64,000 nucleotides of DNA from Channallabes apus (taxonomy: Eukaryota; Chordata; Actinopteri; Siluriformes; Clariidae): the NCBI GenBank assembly GCA_030522415.1, contig CM060118.1:29636151-29700150 (forward strand), read 5' to 3'. Every line of letters begins with the position of its first letter. The stretch's first letter is position 1. Below the pieces are notes generated by a model. That model did no database searches and was not told the DNA's origin. It saw nothing but the letters and a program-made list of their open reading frames with translations. Below, piece by piece: positions 12,101 through 20,063 of this stretch. Both the position numbers and the translations under genes were made by a program.

Positions 12101-15100
12101 CCGGGAGAAAAAGTGGAACCATAGTGCAACAATAACGGTTTAACGTCGGACAAACCTGAGCTGCGCTGCTCGAATCACAAACCTGCGCGAGCCACTGGGC
12201 AGCGCTGCGCGACTCTGACAGAAATAAACCGCGCCGACCATCAAATTACATTTTACCCCGCTGGGATGCGCACGTACAATCCAGGCATGGCAAGGCGGAA
12301 ACAGTCCTGACATTTTGAATAAATAGTTTTTAAATAAAACACAGTGGGTCGCGCAGGTTTGTGACTCGAGCGGCGCTGCGCGATCCACCGGGCTGCGCAA
12401 ATAAACCAGATCATCACTGCGCTATTCAGGTAGTCGGGCTGCGCTGTATTTGCGCAGATATTTGGTTCAATCGGGTGCCGCGGTTTCGTCCCACTTTTGA
12501 TGTGTTTGGCTTCACATACACTTCGACAATGGAAGAAGACGGTGCAGCAGCAGTGAGTTTACTTACATGTGACGAAAAACGAGGAGATTGTAAAGAAAAA
12601 AGCTGCCTCGTCTGTGGTGTGGAATTGGTTTGGGTATAAGAAAAGTGATACGAATGAGACGAACGTGATTTGGAAGGTACACAAGTGCACTGTTTTAACA
12701 AGTGGTGGAAACATGTCAAACCTTTTCTATCATCTGAAATCCAAGCATCCAAACGATTATGGCCAAAGTAAAAAAAATGCGGCAAACCTCAGCAATTCAC
12801 AGTTTAAATAAAATTACATGAAAAATGAACTTATGTAAAACAATTTCTTTGTGTTTTCATTTTTATTTATGCATTTTCAGATACAAATTGCTATATTGTG
12901 ATATATATCGTTATTGAGTTAGAAAATTGCTTCTACCGTGATATTTTGGATTTTGGGTATATCATAGACCACTAATGAAGCCTATCTTGAGCTTGGATTC
13001 ATGGTGGGGATGGTGGGGGCAGAAGAGAGAACTGTGTGTGTTTTGTGTCTTAAACCGCTGGCAGCAGACCGCATGAGACCCAACAAATTAGGAAGACACT
13101 TAGAGACAACACACTCCAGTCACGTTAATAAACCACTGGACGTCTTTGAAAGAAAGCTGGCAGTTTACAGACAGCAGGAGAATCGCATGGTAACATCTGA
13201 ATCAGTGGACAGCAAAGCACAAACGGCTTCATTCAAAGTTACATACAGAATTGGCCAGTGCAAAAAAAACTACAAACGATTGCTGAGCAGCTAATAAACA
13301 TGGGGTCAATTGTGCAAAGATAAGTGACAACGTAAGCCTTGTAACAATTGCACGTGTATTTTATCTGTTTTTAACTTGGTGGTGTTTGATCGTATTGGTT
13401 TAGGAATTGATATTTCAATAAACAGTAAACTTGGCCGATTTCGTTATTATTTTGTTGACAAGTGGGGCTTGAAAATTCGCTCACCCCCTTAAGTGGGGAA
13501 TGACAGAAAAAGTTTGAGAACCACTGCTTTAGACCAAACCACATCTCAGCTGCCTTTGTTTTTTGTTGCCTAGTCTTGATCTTATCTCATGTTTATTCAC
13601 AATCCACACATTCAAACACCTCACCTTCAGAATGGGTTTCCTTTTTGAAGGTGAAGGAGAGCTGATTTCTCTAGGCTGCTTCTGAAGCAACGATCGGAGC
13701 TGACTTACTGAAACATAAAAACACAAATGATGAGCATAACCTCCTTACTCTTTATGAGAACTCCATATGGACAGAAGTGGGCGGATTGATACCTGCTTCA
13801 CTTTGCTGTGTTGGTTGTCTCGAACTCTCCGGCGGACTGTGCCGACTGCTCGATTGCTCCAGTGCCTCAGAATCAGAGCTTTGCGTCACCAGCATGTTGC
13901 TCAGCTGCTGAATACTCCTGTTAGCTCTCTCTAAAATGATTTCAGGGGAACATACATTGAAAAACTGTATTGACAGGTGAACCTCACTCATCGTACATGG
14001 TTAAGGGAAGCCTGAAGCCTATCCCAATGTGCAAACTCAGACTCACACAGACTCTAGCAATTGAGTATAGAACCGCTACTGAGTAGATAAATAATACAGT
14101 ATTTGTTTAAAAAGAAATCAATTTTAAGATAACTCCATTTTGCGGGAGTCCCGCGATTAATGTTATCATCCCGCACATACATGAGGACCTTCCCGCCCGC
14201 ACCCGCATTCACCCATCAAATTTTGTCCCGCGCCGCACTCCGTGCGCTGGGTCCCGCAGGAGTGCAGGTCTCTAGCCACAGGGCTAAACACTATGCCCCC
14301 ATGCTGCCACCCACAGGTGAATCTGGTTCCACTTAAATTAATGTCTTCTACTTATCTTATCCACCTTGTTGGACTGATATTTAAAAAAGTACCGTATTAT
14401 TTCTTCTAGTCATGTGATTTCTGTTTATTTGCTGGTCAATATATGAAGATATGATATACGTAAATATAGTTAATATAGTGTGTGATGGAGAATTATCGTA
14501 GGTCCTTCCTTCCTTCTGCTTTAAGGCAGTACAACCAGCATTGACCTCAGTTTTTATTTATTGTTTAGTATGGAACGATATCGCGGACAATATTCAAATG
14601 CAATTGCAAATTGCATTTGCAATTGCGTTTCCCATATGTAGACGCACAAAGTGTGCCATAATTCAAATGCAATTGCAAACTTTGCATTACCGTTTGCTGA
14701 TTCGCCTTTGCGAGCGCACACTGACTGCCAAATTTCAAATGAAAAAACAAAGTCCATTTGCATTTGTATTTCCCAGGTCTTACACGTCATGAACCTGTCA
14801 TATTTAAATAGCAAAATCAATCACCACGTTTGCTTTTTCACTTTCTCTGCGCCGCGCGTCAAGCCGGCCAAAATTCAAACGCAATCGCTAATCCATTTGC
14901 AATTGCATTTCCAACACGTTACACAGAAACCTGTCAATCAGCGTCAGGGGCGGGTCTATACTGTGGGGCGGGATTGTATGGGGAGTGACGTCACTCGCAC
15001 TCGCCGACCAAGAGGGGGATATTTGAGCACTGGAGGTGAACCGAGATGATCTCATTTGTTTATCAAGAAATAAACACACAAAAATGACAAATCGCATATT

Positions 15101-18100
15101 TTCTTGCTCCGGAGTGGACAGAGAAGTTTTTACAAATAAAAATATTTTTAGATCTTCTCCTGTTACAGCCTGCTGGAGCTAAATCTTTCAGAAACGCTGC
15201 GTACCGGTGTTATGCGCTAAAATGCCCCCCCCCCCAACATAACCTCTATCAAATATTATATTACAACATAAATTAATAGGTTTATGATTTACAAATTGCA
15301 CCAAACGAATTTGATTATAAAATAATCTATATAAAAAAACCACATGTAGTATAGGGGGGAAATATATTAATTATATATTATTTTCATATACAACCCCTGG
15401 CAAAAATTCTGGAATCACCCCTCTCAGAAGATGTTCATTCAAATGTTTAATTGTGTAGAAAAAAAAAACAAGCACATACATGCCACAAAACTATTTTCAC
15501 TCAACAATCCAAACTTCTGGCTGTATAAAACACTTTTTAAAAACAAAGAAAGATAACTATAGTCAACGACAACTGTTTTAACAACTCAAACAGAGGAAAA
15601 AAATATGGAATCACCAAATAAAAACACTACTTGTACTTTGTTGCACCACCTCTGGCTTTTATAACAGCTTGAATTCTCTGAGGCCTGGATTTAACTAATG
15701 TCCAACAGTATACTTCATCAGTCTGTCTCCAGCTTTGTCTTATTGCAGTTGCCAGATCAGCTTTGCAGGTTGGAGCCTTGTCCTGGACCATTTTCTTTCA
15801 TTTCCACCACAGATTTTAAATTGGATTAAGGTCCGGACTATTTGCAGGCCATGCCATTGACATTATATGTATTTCCTGTAGGAATGTTTTCACAGATTTT
15901 GCCCTATGGCACTATGATGCATTATCATCCTGAAAAATGATGCTACCATCACCAAACATCCTTTCAATTGATGGAATAAGAAAAGTGTCCAAAATCTTTT
16001 AAACATTTTTTAAACATCAATTAAACATTTGAATGAACATCTTCTGAGAGGGGTGATTCCAGAATTTTTGCCAGGGGTTGTATATGAAAATAATATATAA
16101 TTAATATATTTCCCCCCTATACTACATGTGGTTTTTTTTATATAGATTATTTTATAATCAAATTCGTTTGGTGCAATTTGTAAATCATAAACCTATTAAT
16201 TTATGTTGTAATATAATATTTGATAGAGGTTATGTTGGGGGGGGGGCATTTTAGCGCATAACACCGGTACGCAGCGTTTCTGAAAGATTTAGCTCCAGCA
16301 GGCTGTAACAGGAGAAGATCTAAAAATATTTTTATTTGTAAAAACTTCTCTGTCCACTCCGGAGCAAGAAAATATGCGATTTGTCATTTTTGTGTGTTTA
16401 TTTCTTGATAAACAAATGAGATCATCTCGGTTCACCTCCAGTGCTCAAATATCCCCCTCTTGGTCGGCGAGTGCGAGTGACGTCACTCCCCATACAATCC
16501 CGCCCCACAGTATAGACCCGCCCCTGACGCTGATTGACAGGTTTCTGTGTAACGTGTTGGAAATGCAATTGCAAATGGATTAGCGATTGCGTTTGAATTT
16601 TGGCCGGCTTGACGCGCGGCGCAGAGAAAGTGAAAAAGCAAACGTGGTGATTAATTTTGCTATTTAAATATGACAGGTTCATGACGTGTAAGACCTGGGA
16701 AATACAAATGCAAATGGACTTTGTTTTTTCATTTGAAATTTGGCAGTCAGTGTGCGCTCGCAAAGGCGAATCAGCAAACGGTAATGCAAAGTTTGCAATT
16801 GCATTTGAATTATGGCACACTTTGTGCGTCTACATATGGAAAACGCAATTGCAAATGCAATTTGCAATTGCATTTGAATATTGTCCGCGATATCGTTCCA
16901 TAGTTTAGAGTCTTTGTAGTGTAAAAAACTTTTTTACTTTACTTTTATTTTATCCCCCCTTTTCTTCTTCTTCTCTGTTGCTGCTGTAATTATGTTTATA
17001 ATTATATATTATAATTATATTTCCCCACTGGTAGGACAATAAAAGGTTTATCTCATTTTCAACAATAATATCAGTTTGTTCCTCTTTTTACTCATGAAAT
17101 ATTTCATGTTTATTAATGTTATAAAAGGCAGTCCGGTAGCTTATTGGTCAGCACTGTCGCTTCACACCTCCACGGTCCCTGACTTGGGTCAGTATGTGTG
17201 TGGAGTTTGCATGTTCTCCTTGAGCTTGGTGTGTTTCCTCGAGGTACTCTGGTCCAAAGACAGGCAGGTACGGTTAACTGGTGTTTCCGTAGTGTGTGTG
17301 AATGAGCGTGTGAATATGAATATGTGTGTGTGCCTTGCGATGGATTATCACCCTTTCAGAGTGTACCCAAGTGTGACCCAAGTCTCCTGGGATAGGCTCC
17401 AAGCCCACACAACCATGTACACAGGATAAAGCAGTATAGAAGATAAATGAATAAATAATGCTATAAGGAAAAAATTTACATCCTATTGGTTCCTATTTAT
17501 AGTGTGGCATGGGAGTGGCATCGATTCCCGCCTCTGTGTGCATGAAGTTTGCATGTTCTCCCCATGCTTGGTGGGTTTCTTCCGGGTAATCCAGTTTCCT
17601 CCCACAGTCCAAAGACATGCAGATTAGGCTAAGTGGCATTCCTAAATTGCCCGTACGGTGTGAATAAGTGTGTGCCCTGTGATGGACTGGCACCTTGTCC
17701 AGAGTGTAACCCGCCTAGTGCTCCAGGCCTCCCTCGACCCTGTATACAGGATAAAGCGGTATAGATGAGTGAGTGAGTGGTTTTTATTTACGGTGCGGCC
17801 TCAGTGGAATAATGATTTTATTTTTTTTTGCCATATCACCCTCATTACTAATAACAACTTTAGCAAAATGACCCATTTCAATGGCTTATGAAACACTCTC
17901 ATATTCTCTATGGAAGCTGATCATGCTAGCAAACTAACCTGGATCTGCCTGATTAATGAATAAGCTGGAACTTTGACTAGTTTTAATGCTGATTTCATTA
18001 AGCTTGTGTTGTTGTTTTGGAGAAAAACGATGCAGCTCAACCTTAGTATTAAAACCTCAATAACACTGACGCAGAGATGCTGCAGTGGTCTTTGCTAGCT

Positions 18101-18181
18101 AACAAACCATTCCTCACCTCTTAACTTCTTCTGATATGTTCCTATCTCTTCGTCCGAGTCCGAGTCCAATGAAGGTTTCAT
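2958..18181 (-). CDS. sdccag8: SDCCAG8 gene, N-terminal 13 coding exons (partial; 3' part off left edge)
   Basis: Centrosomal and ciliary-base coiled-coil protein; the human gene is linked to nephronophthisis and Bardet-Biedl syndrome (NPHP10/BBS16) and acts at centrioles, in ciliogenesis and in pericentriolar material recruitment. Thirteen minus-strand exons splice into about 524 residues with every phase matching and GT-AG borders. Diagnostic blocks against the family as I remember it: YQKKLR near the N-terminus, HNQSEYIQHLEAEVKFCK (res ~116-133), VGGLCLKCAQHEAVLAE (res ~263-279), RERLEKELASEQEK (res ~357-370), VCGELRYQ (res 439-446) and QRQLHLTR (res ~517-524). The protein is rich in E, K, Q and L heptads, as expected of a coiled coil. 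The human protein is 713 residues, so roughly 170 C-terminal residues lie beyond the left edge. It is head to head with CEP170, the same order as in human. The start is the first ATG after an in-frame upstream TAA. Introns carry many transposons. Confidence 0.95.
3111..3150. repeat. (GA)n/(TC)n microsatellite next to SDCCAG8 exon 13 acceptor
   Basis: About 15 GA units and then a G run on the plus strand; on the minus strand it is the polypyrimidine tract about 10 nt before the acceptor CAG. Confidence 0.9.
3327..3443 (-). CDS. sdccag8: SDCCAG8 coding exon 12
   Basis: 39 codons (res 439-477), phase 0. It begins VCGELRYQVSQAQLKREEAE, matching human VCGEMRYQLNKTNMEKDEAE. Acceptor CTAG, donor GTAAGA. 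Confidence 0.95.
3855..3989 (-). CDS. sdccag8: SDCCAG8 coding exon 11
   Basis: 45 codons (res 394-438), phase 0. It begins VTSLTCRVAELEGLL and ends QETDNSR. It sits where the human protein has a coiled-coil segment ending in EMDVTK. Acceptor TTCCAG, donor GTACAG. Confidence 0.9.
3990..5180. other. SDCCAG8 intron 10, AT-rich
   Basis: Homopolymer and ATA runs; nothing else recognised before the SINE at 5.2 kb. Confidence 0.6.
5196..5422 (+). mobile_element. tRNA-derived SINE with 15-bp TSD
   Basis: Pol III A box TGGCTCAGTGG and B box GGTTCGATTCC in a tRNA-like head, ending in GGGAGCAGCCGAAAGA. Perfect 15-bp duplications GAACATATTCATGTC at 5181-5195 and 5423-5437. Not a functional tRNA gene. 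Confidence 0.88.
5573..5725 (-). CDS. sdccag8: SDCCAG8 coding exon 10
   Basis: 51 codons (res 343-393), phase 0. It starts AVVQCEHVLAELARQRERLE and continues KELASEQEK, close to human ALIQCDQLRKELERQAERLEKELASQQEK. Acceptor CTCAG, donor GTCAGT. Confidence 0.95.
5875..6050 (-). mobile_element. SINE family A, 5' fragment, minus orientation
   Basis: GAGAACTTGCAAACTCCATG and CCTCCAACCCTGCAGG on the plus strand; forms an inverted pair with the 6.1-kb copy. Confidence 0.7.
6103..6250 (+). mobile_element. SINE family A, 5' fragment
   Basis: GTGGCACTGTGACTAAGTGG head and GGAGTTTGCATGTTCTCCCT core, truncated after TCCTACAGTCC. It sits 157 bp left of SDCCAG8 exon 9, in the intron. Confidence 0.7.
6407..6545 (-). 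CDS. sdccag8: SDCCAG8 coding exon 9
   Basis: 139 nt (res 296-342), phase 0 exit. It encodes ERDELMTALCSLRTSQSEA and ends EEANLEKTK, aligning with human ERDDLMSALVSVRSS and EEANFEKTK. Acceptor GATAG, donor GTGAGA. Confidence 0.95.
7049..7668 (+). mobile_element. Mariner-like remnant
   Basis: Ends AGGGGTACTTGAACTGA and TGATGTGAACACACCT. Traces of mariner coding: GTGCAAACGTTTTAAAGAAG and SPYNPDLAPSHFHTFG (DxxPSDxHLF-type). Internally deleted and stopped. Confidence 0.75.
7670..8458. other. SDCCAG8 intron 8 spacer between two transposon remnants
   Basis: AT-rich with a poly-T run near 8275; no feature recognised. Confidence 0.5.
8459..9246 (+). mobile_element. Degraded Tc1-like transposon with transposase remnant
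   Basis: Inverted ends TTGGACAATGAAAC (8459-8472) and GTTTCATTGTCCAA (9233-9246). Between them, two frames keep Tc1 DDE pieces: FFSDESVFTVFPTSGRVTVW, then QDDNAPIQ and WPAQSPDLNYTEPLWGVLEE. Frameshifts and an N-terminal deletion make it inactive. SDCCAG8 intron 8. Confidence 0.9.
9530..9721 (-). CDS. sdccag8: SDCCAG8 coding exon 8 (Cys-containing block)
   Basis: 192 nt (res ~232-295). It holds the most diagnostic family block, VGGLCLKCAQHEAVLAE, then HSNIHVQAIERLTK. The CLKC..H spacing is conserved with human. Acceptor TTTAG, donor GTGAGT. Confidence 0.96.
9818..9882 (-). CDS. sdccag8: SDCCAG8 coding exon 7 (65 nt)
   Basis: Short exon coding EQLKCLYQAQTETLEAQVVSL and ending with two bases (AA) that pair with G of the next exon to give Lys. 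Acceptor GTTTCAG, donor GTAAGT. It is too short to show as an open frame on its own and is supported by phase, splice sites and its place between exons 6 and 8. Confidence 0.9.
10025..10129 (-). CDS. sdccag8: SDCCAG8 coding exon 6
   Basis: 35 codons, phase 0 (res 176-210). It encodes a Thr/Ser/Pro-rich linker and then IQKTEEKKWEKEL, the start of a coiled-coil run. Acceptor TTTTCAG, donor GTATGT. The first half is poorly conserved, as in other species. Confidence 0.88.
10252..10377 (-). CDS. sdccag8: SDCCAG8 coding exon 5
   Basis: 42 codons, phase 0 on both sides (res 134-175). It encodes EELLTIKQRIRVVVVENEKL and ends DTLREYTLMDGT, matching human EEL..MKNKIQVVVLENE and ETLREQTLLDAS. The acceptor is a weak-looking TTTAAAG and the donor is GTATTT. 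Confidence 0.92.
10577..10690 (-). CDS. sdccag8: SDCCAG8 coding exon 4
   Basis: 38 codons, phase 0 on both sides (res 96-133). It carries VQDLVPIIHNQSEYIQHLE and ends EAEVKFCK, one of the best conserved blocks of the family. The donor is GTCTGT and the acceptor follows TTTCAG. Confidence 0.93.
10722..10920 (-). mobile_element. SINE family A, 3' part
   Basis: Minus-strand tail: CTGGAGCCTATCCCAGGAGA and CAATCCATCGCAGGGCAC on the plus strand. Confidence 0.75.
11025..11270 (+). mobile_element. Internal fragment of the same Tc1-like family
   Basis: Catalytic-region remnant with GGCCTGGTCTGATAAATCA (trace of a WSDESRF-type motif), ACCAGGGGAAGAGATG and CATTCATGTGGATGTTACAT. Stops and gaps throughout. 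Confidence 0.75.
11330..11872 (+). mobile_element. 3' part of another Tc1-like element
   Basis: Traces of SPDLNPIENLW-type coding (CAGACCTAAATCCAATTGAG) and the typical end GGGGTATGAATACTTTTGCA. A short piece with the matching opposite end lies near 6975-7010. Confidence 0.75.
12532..12810 (+). pseudogene. Broken ZBED1-like BED-finger fragment
   Basis: SSVVWNWFGYKKSD and SGGNMSNLFYHLKSKHP are typical of ZBED1/Ac-type transposases. The two Cys ligands are replaced (WKVH where CxxC is expected) and a frameshift separates the MEEDGAAAVS start from this part, so it is non-functional. Confidence 0.75.
13001..13294 (+). pseudogene. BED-finger fragment of a ZBED5-like hAT transposase
   Basis: Open frame with CVLCLKPLAADRMRPNKLGR followed by HLETTH, then KPLDVFERKL. 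C-x2-C and H-x4-H zinc ligands are intact; this is the N-terminal BED finger common in ZBED5/FAM200/SCAND3-like hAT transposases. The frame stops after 97 residues with no RNase-H-like domain. Confidence 0.75.
13625..13707 (-). CDS. sdccag8: SDCCAG8 coding exon 3
   Basis: 83 nt, enters with 2 nt to complete a Val codon and leaves in phase 0 (res 68-95). It encodes VSQLRSLLQKQPREISS and then a basic SPSKRKP segment, parallel to human VNQLKDLLRQQ and SPSRRRK. The donor is GTGAGG. Confidence 0.9.
13793..13930 (-). CDS. sdccag8: SDCCAG8 coding exon 2
   Basis: 138 nt, enters with 2 nt and leaves with 1 nt (res 22-67). It encodes RERANRSIQQLSNML followed by a Ser/Gln-rich stretch ending in QQSEA. 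The acceptor is TTTTAG and the donor is GTATCA. It matches REHASRSIHQL of the human protein and is low in complexity after that. Confidence 0.88.
14130..14330. repeat. GC-rich interspersed repeat fragment
   Basis: GCGGGAGTCCCGCGATTAAT, CCCGCCCGCACCCGCATTC and TTTGTCCCGCGCCGC: repeated CCCGC words in an otherwise AT-rich intron, resembling a piece of a dispersed fish DNA repeat. Confidence 0.4.
14330..14562. other. SDCCAG8 intron 1, left of the palindrome
   Basis: Plain AT-rich DNA. To the right, 16,910-17,120 and 17,790-18,117 are likewise featureless. Confidence 0.5.
14947..14993 (+). promoter_or_regulatory. GC boxes and CRE in left palindrome arm
   Basis: GGGGCGGG at 14947-14954 and 14965-14972, and a perfect CRE TGACGTCA at 14986-14993 inside a 14-bp palindrome. 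Looks like a compact promoter or enhancer carried by the element. Confidence 0.5.
15391..16080. mobile_element. Non-autonomous Tc1-like element at the palindrome centre
   Basis: About 63-bp terminal inverted repeats beginning CAACCCCTGGCAAAAATTCT, flanked by TA on both sides (15389-15390 and 16081-16082). This is a known teleost Tc1 end type. The interior resembles reversed, degraded Tc1 coding sequence with no usable frame. Confidence 0.85.
16478..16524 (-). promoter_or_regulatory. CRE and GC boxes in right palindrome arm (mirror copy)
   Basis: TGACGTCA at 16478-16485 and CCCGCCCC at 16499-16506 and 16517-16524, the exact mirror of the left-arm cassette. Confidence 0.5.
17124..17447 (+). 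mobile_element. SINE family A
   Basis: GGAGTTTGCATGTTCTCCTT core and CTGGGATAGGCTCCAAGC tail; diverged. Followed within 70 bp by a second copy. Confidence 0.78.
17510..17785 (+). mobile_element. SINE family A, 5'-truncated, tandem to the previous
   Basis: Starts within the B-box region (CGATTCCCGCCTCTG), full core and the ATAAAGCGGTATAGATGAG tail. Confidence 0.78.
18118..18181 (-). CDS. sdccag8: SDCCAG8 coding exon 1 (start codon)
   Basis: Encodes MKPSLDSDSDEEIGTYQKKLR plus one base of the next codon. The ATG is at 18181-18179 and the donor is GTGAGG. An in-frame TAA lies upstream with no ATG between, so this is the likely start. The short acidic leader differs from the mammalian N-terminus, but the YQ..LR motif and the phase-1 exit match. 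Confidence 0.88.
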
Positions 18182-18600
18182 TTTGACATTTATGTCAGGC
18201 GCCAATAAAGAACCAACCCGGTTTACTCGTTACCTCCCTGGTAGCACTTACAGTTTTCCCCTCGATGTTATGTTGACAAACTGGGCAACCGGTAACGGTC
18301 GAACTGAAGAGCTGACTTCCGGAAACGTAGTGAAGTGAAGGCTACTGGGATATGTAGTCCTTCCTCCACGGCGTCCTCGCGTTCACTGAACGGCGGCGGA
18401 CAAGGAAAAAAACTACAACCTACAACTTGGCGAATATTTAAAAGATGTTTTCACTTTGCTATTTTTCACTTTATAGTTCAAAGATGTTCGAGCATGAGGT
18501 AAAATAATACAAATACGTTGTATTCTGTAAATATGGGAAATGCGCGTGATTTGCAGCGGCGCAAGAACCCGGAAGTGTTGCGAAGATGGTTTATTTATCA
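18182..18600 (-). promoter_or_regulatory. SDCCAG8 upstream region with ETS and ZNF143-type sites
   Basis: Upstream of the SDCCAG8 ATG: ACTTCCGG at 18315-18322 and CCGGAAGTG at 18569-18577 (ETS/GABP type), and on the minus strand ACTACATATCCCAG at 18345-18358 (ZNF143/SBS type). No TATA box is seen. This is typical of TATA-less housekeeping and centrosomal promoters. Binding is inferred from consensus only. Confidence 0.5.
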
Positions 18601-19029
18601 TCACAAAAATCACGTGATCTCCATCTCCATCACAAACTGGCGTCATGAATAGGCTCTACTTTGTTAATGAATGCTTTGTGCCACTTCATGTGTCCCTTTG
18701 CACAATATGTGGTTTGCTTTTGTCTGTTTCCATTCAACTCTTTGCCAAAAATATAACGATCCCTGATCACGTGACTAAAGTTCGCCGGTTAGAAACGGTC
18801 GAAAATTTGCATACTGAAATAACTTCTTTTCTTTTTTTTACTTTAGAGGGATTGTTTTTTGTGTTATTCAAATTGTTTTAACTGATTAAATATTATTGTC
18901 ATTGGTTTAAATATTAAGACTTTACAATATTTACTGATTTTTATGTAAGTTTTTACTACAAAAAAAAGATTATTTAATATATTCAGTTATTTGTCAAATG
19001 TACCTTAGCACCATGAAATATTTTTTTTC

Positions 19030-19222
19030 CCCTCACATAACCCAGTTATTAAGCTGCAGTCAACAACACACAGGGTCAGCCAGGATACGACACCCCTCGA
19101 GCAGATAGGGTTAACAGATAGGGTTAAGAGCTTGCTCAAGAGTTTCACAGTGGCAACCACCGACCTTCCGATCAGTAACCCAGTAACCCACAGCCTAAAC
19201 CGTTTGAGCCACCACTGCCCAT
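19030..19222 (-). mobile_element. Second SINE-type repeat (family B)
   Basis: CAGGGTCAGCCAGGATACGA, CCGATCAGTAACCCAGTAAC. Related copies at 32.1-32.3 kb and 48.27-48.40 kb. Looks tRNA-derived on the minus strand. Confidence 0.6.
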
Positions 19223-19257
19223 TTATAATAGTTATATAATATGGTAAATTATATATT

Positions 19258-20063
19258 ATATTTATAATGATAAGATAAGATATCCCTTTATTTGTCCCAC
19301 AGCGGGGAAATATATTTGTTACAGCAGCGAAGAAAAAATTGTGCAAAAAAAAAAAAATAGGGTACAAATAAAAAACAGTACAGTGTATAAATACAAGAGA
19401 AAAAGTAAAGACAAAACAATAATTGCACTTTCAAACCAACAAATTACACTAGTTTCAACTAATTGCACAGGGGTAATGTTGCACAGTTTAAAAAGTCGTT
19501 ATTGCTAATTTTGCACAGTTTAAAATGTTATTGCACAGTTCTGTTGCATTGCAGTTTCAAGTGGTTTTATTGCACAGTTGCTCCTGCAAGATAAGGTAAC
19601 GGATAGATAAGGTGAGATAGTATTGTAATGTCATATTTAAGATATTGTAATTATTGTAAAAAAAAAAATCAGATATTGTAACATTATATATCGGTATACA
19701 ACTGTGTGAAATACGGAGACTGGTTTACTGCAGGGAGAAGCTCTGATAGCAGTACAGTCTAATAGCAACAGGGAGAAAAGACCTCATTCTCCAGCAATGA
19801 TGATAGCTTAGCTACCATCCTCCTTTCTCCTACCTCCTGTACAGTGTCCAGTGGAATCCCCAGAACTGAGTTGGCCTTCTTAATCAGTTTGTCTTATCTC
19901 TTCCTGTCTGCAGTAGAGATTCTGCTGCACCAACAGGCTACTCCATAAAATATGGCTGACCCTATCCCTGAACTCCAAAAAACCTTAGTCTCCTCAACAG
20001 AAAGAGTCTGCTCTGTCCTTTTTCATAGATGTGTTGTTCAGCACCCAGGTATTTATACGTGGT
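19258..20063 (-). mobile_element. 3' portion of a LINE (non-LTR retrotransposon)
   Basis: The minus strand reads a degraded reverse-transcriptase C-terminal region (SRLFLLRRLRFFGVQG, then IFYG-like and KASSVLG-like remnants) followed by an AT-rich 3'UTR ending near ATCTTATC repeats at 19.27 kb. Typical of teleost Rex/L2-type LINE 3' ends; clade not decided. Confidence 0.65.

Larger units (their letters stand above)
11888..13526. mobile_element. hAT-type element with two BED zinc-finger remnants
   Basis: Terminal inverted repeats CAGTGGTTCTCAAAGT (start) and its complement ending GAGAACCACTG, flanked by 8-bp duplications CTTTAGTC / CTTTAGAC (one mismatch). It contains a ZBED1-like fragment (12.53-12.81 kb) and a ZBED5/FAM200-like BED finger (13.0-13.3 kb) but no hAT catalytic or dimerisation domain, so it is non-autonomous. 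It also holds an internal imperfect inverted repeat near 12158-12190 / 12343-12375. Confidence 0.85.
14569..16902. mobile_element. Palindromic element (2 x 822-bp arms) with 6-bp TSD, split by a Tc1-like insertion
   Basis: The left arm 14569-15390 and right arm 16081-16902 are reverse complements of identical length; by eye they differ at about two substitutions and two homopolymer lengths. Outer ends read TATGGAACGATATCGCGG. GTTTAG flanks both sides (14563-14568 and 16903-16908). Arms contain repeated ATTCAAATGCAATTGCAA-type motifs, an octamer ATTTGCAT, two GC boxes and a CRE. The 66-83 aa and 132 aa open frames in the arms look like chance frames, not a transposase. The family is unknown to me; 6-bp duplications with long terminal inverted repeats are seen in Polinton-type elements, but the termini do not match. 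Confidence 0.85.

Noticed and set aside
14651..15049. 132-residue open frame in both palindrome arms as a transposase
   Set aside because: No recognisable domain; the composition follows ATTTGCAAT-type repeats. Its second copy exists only because the arms are mirrored.
18225..18300. RFX X-box for ciliary gene control (GTTACC..GGTAGC and GGCAAC/GGTAAC half sites)
   Set aside because: Half-site spacing and orientation do not fit the X-box; only isolated half sites.
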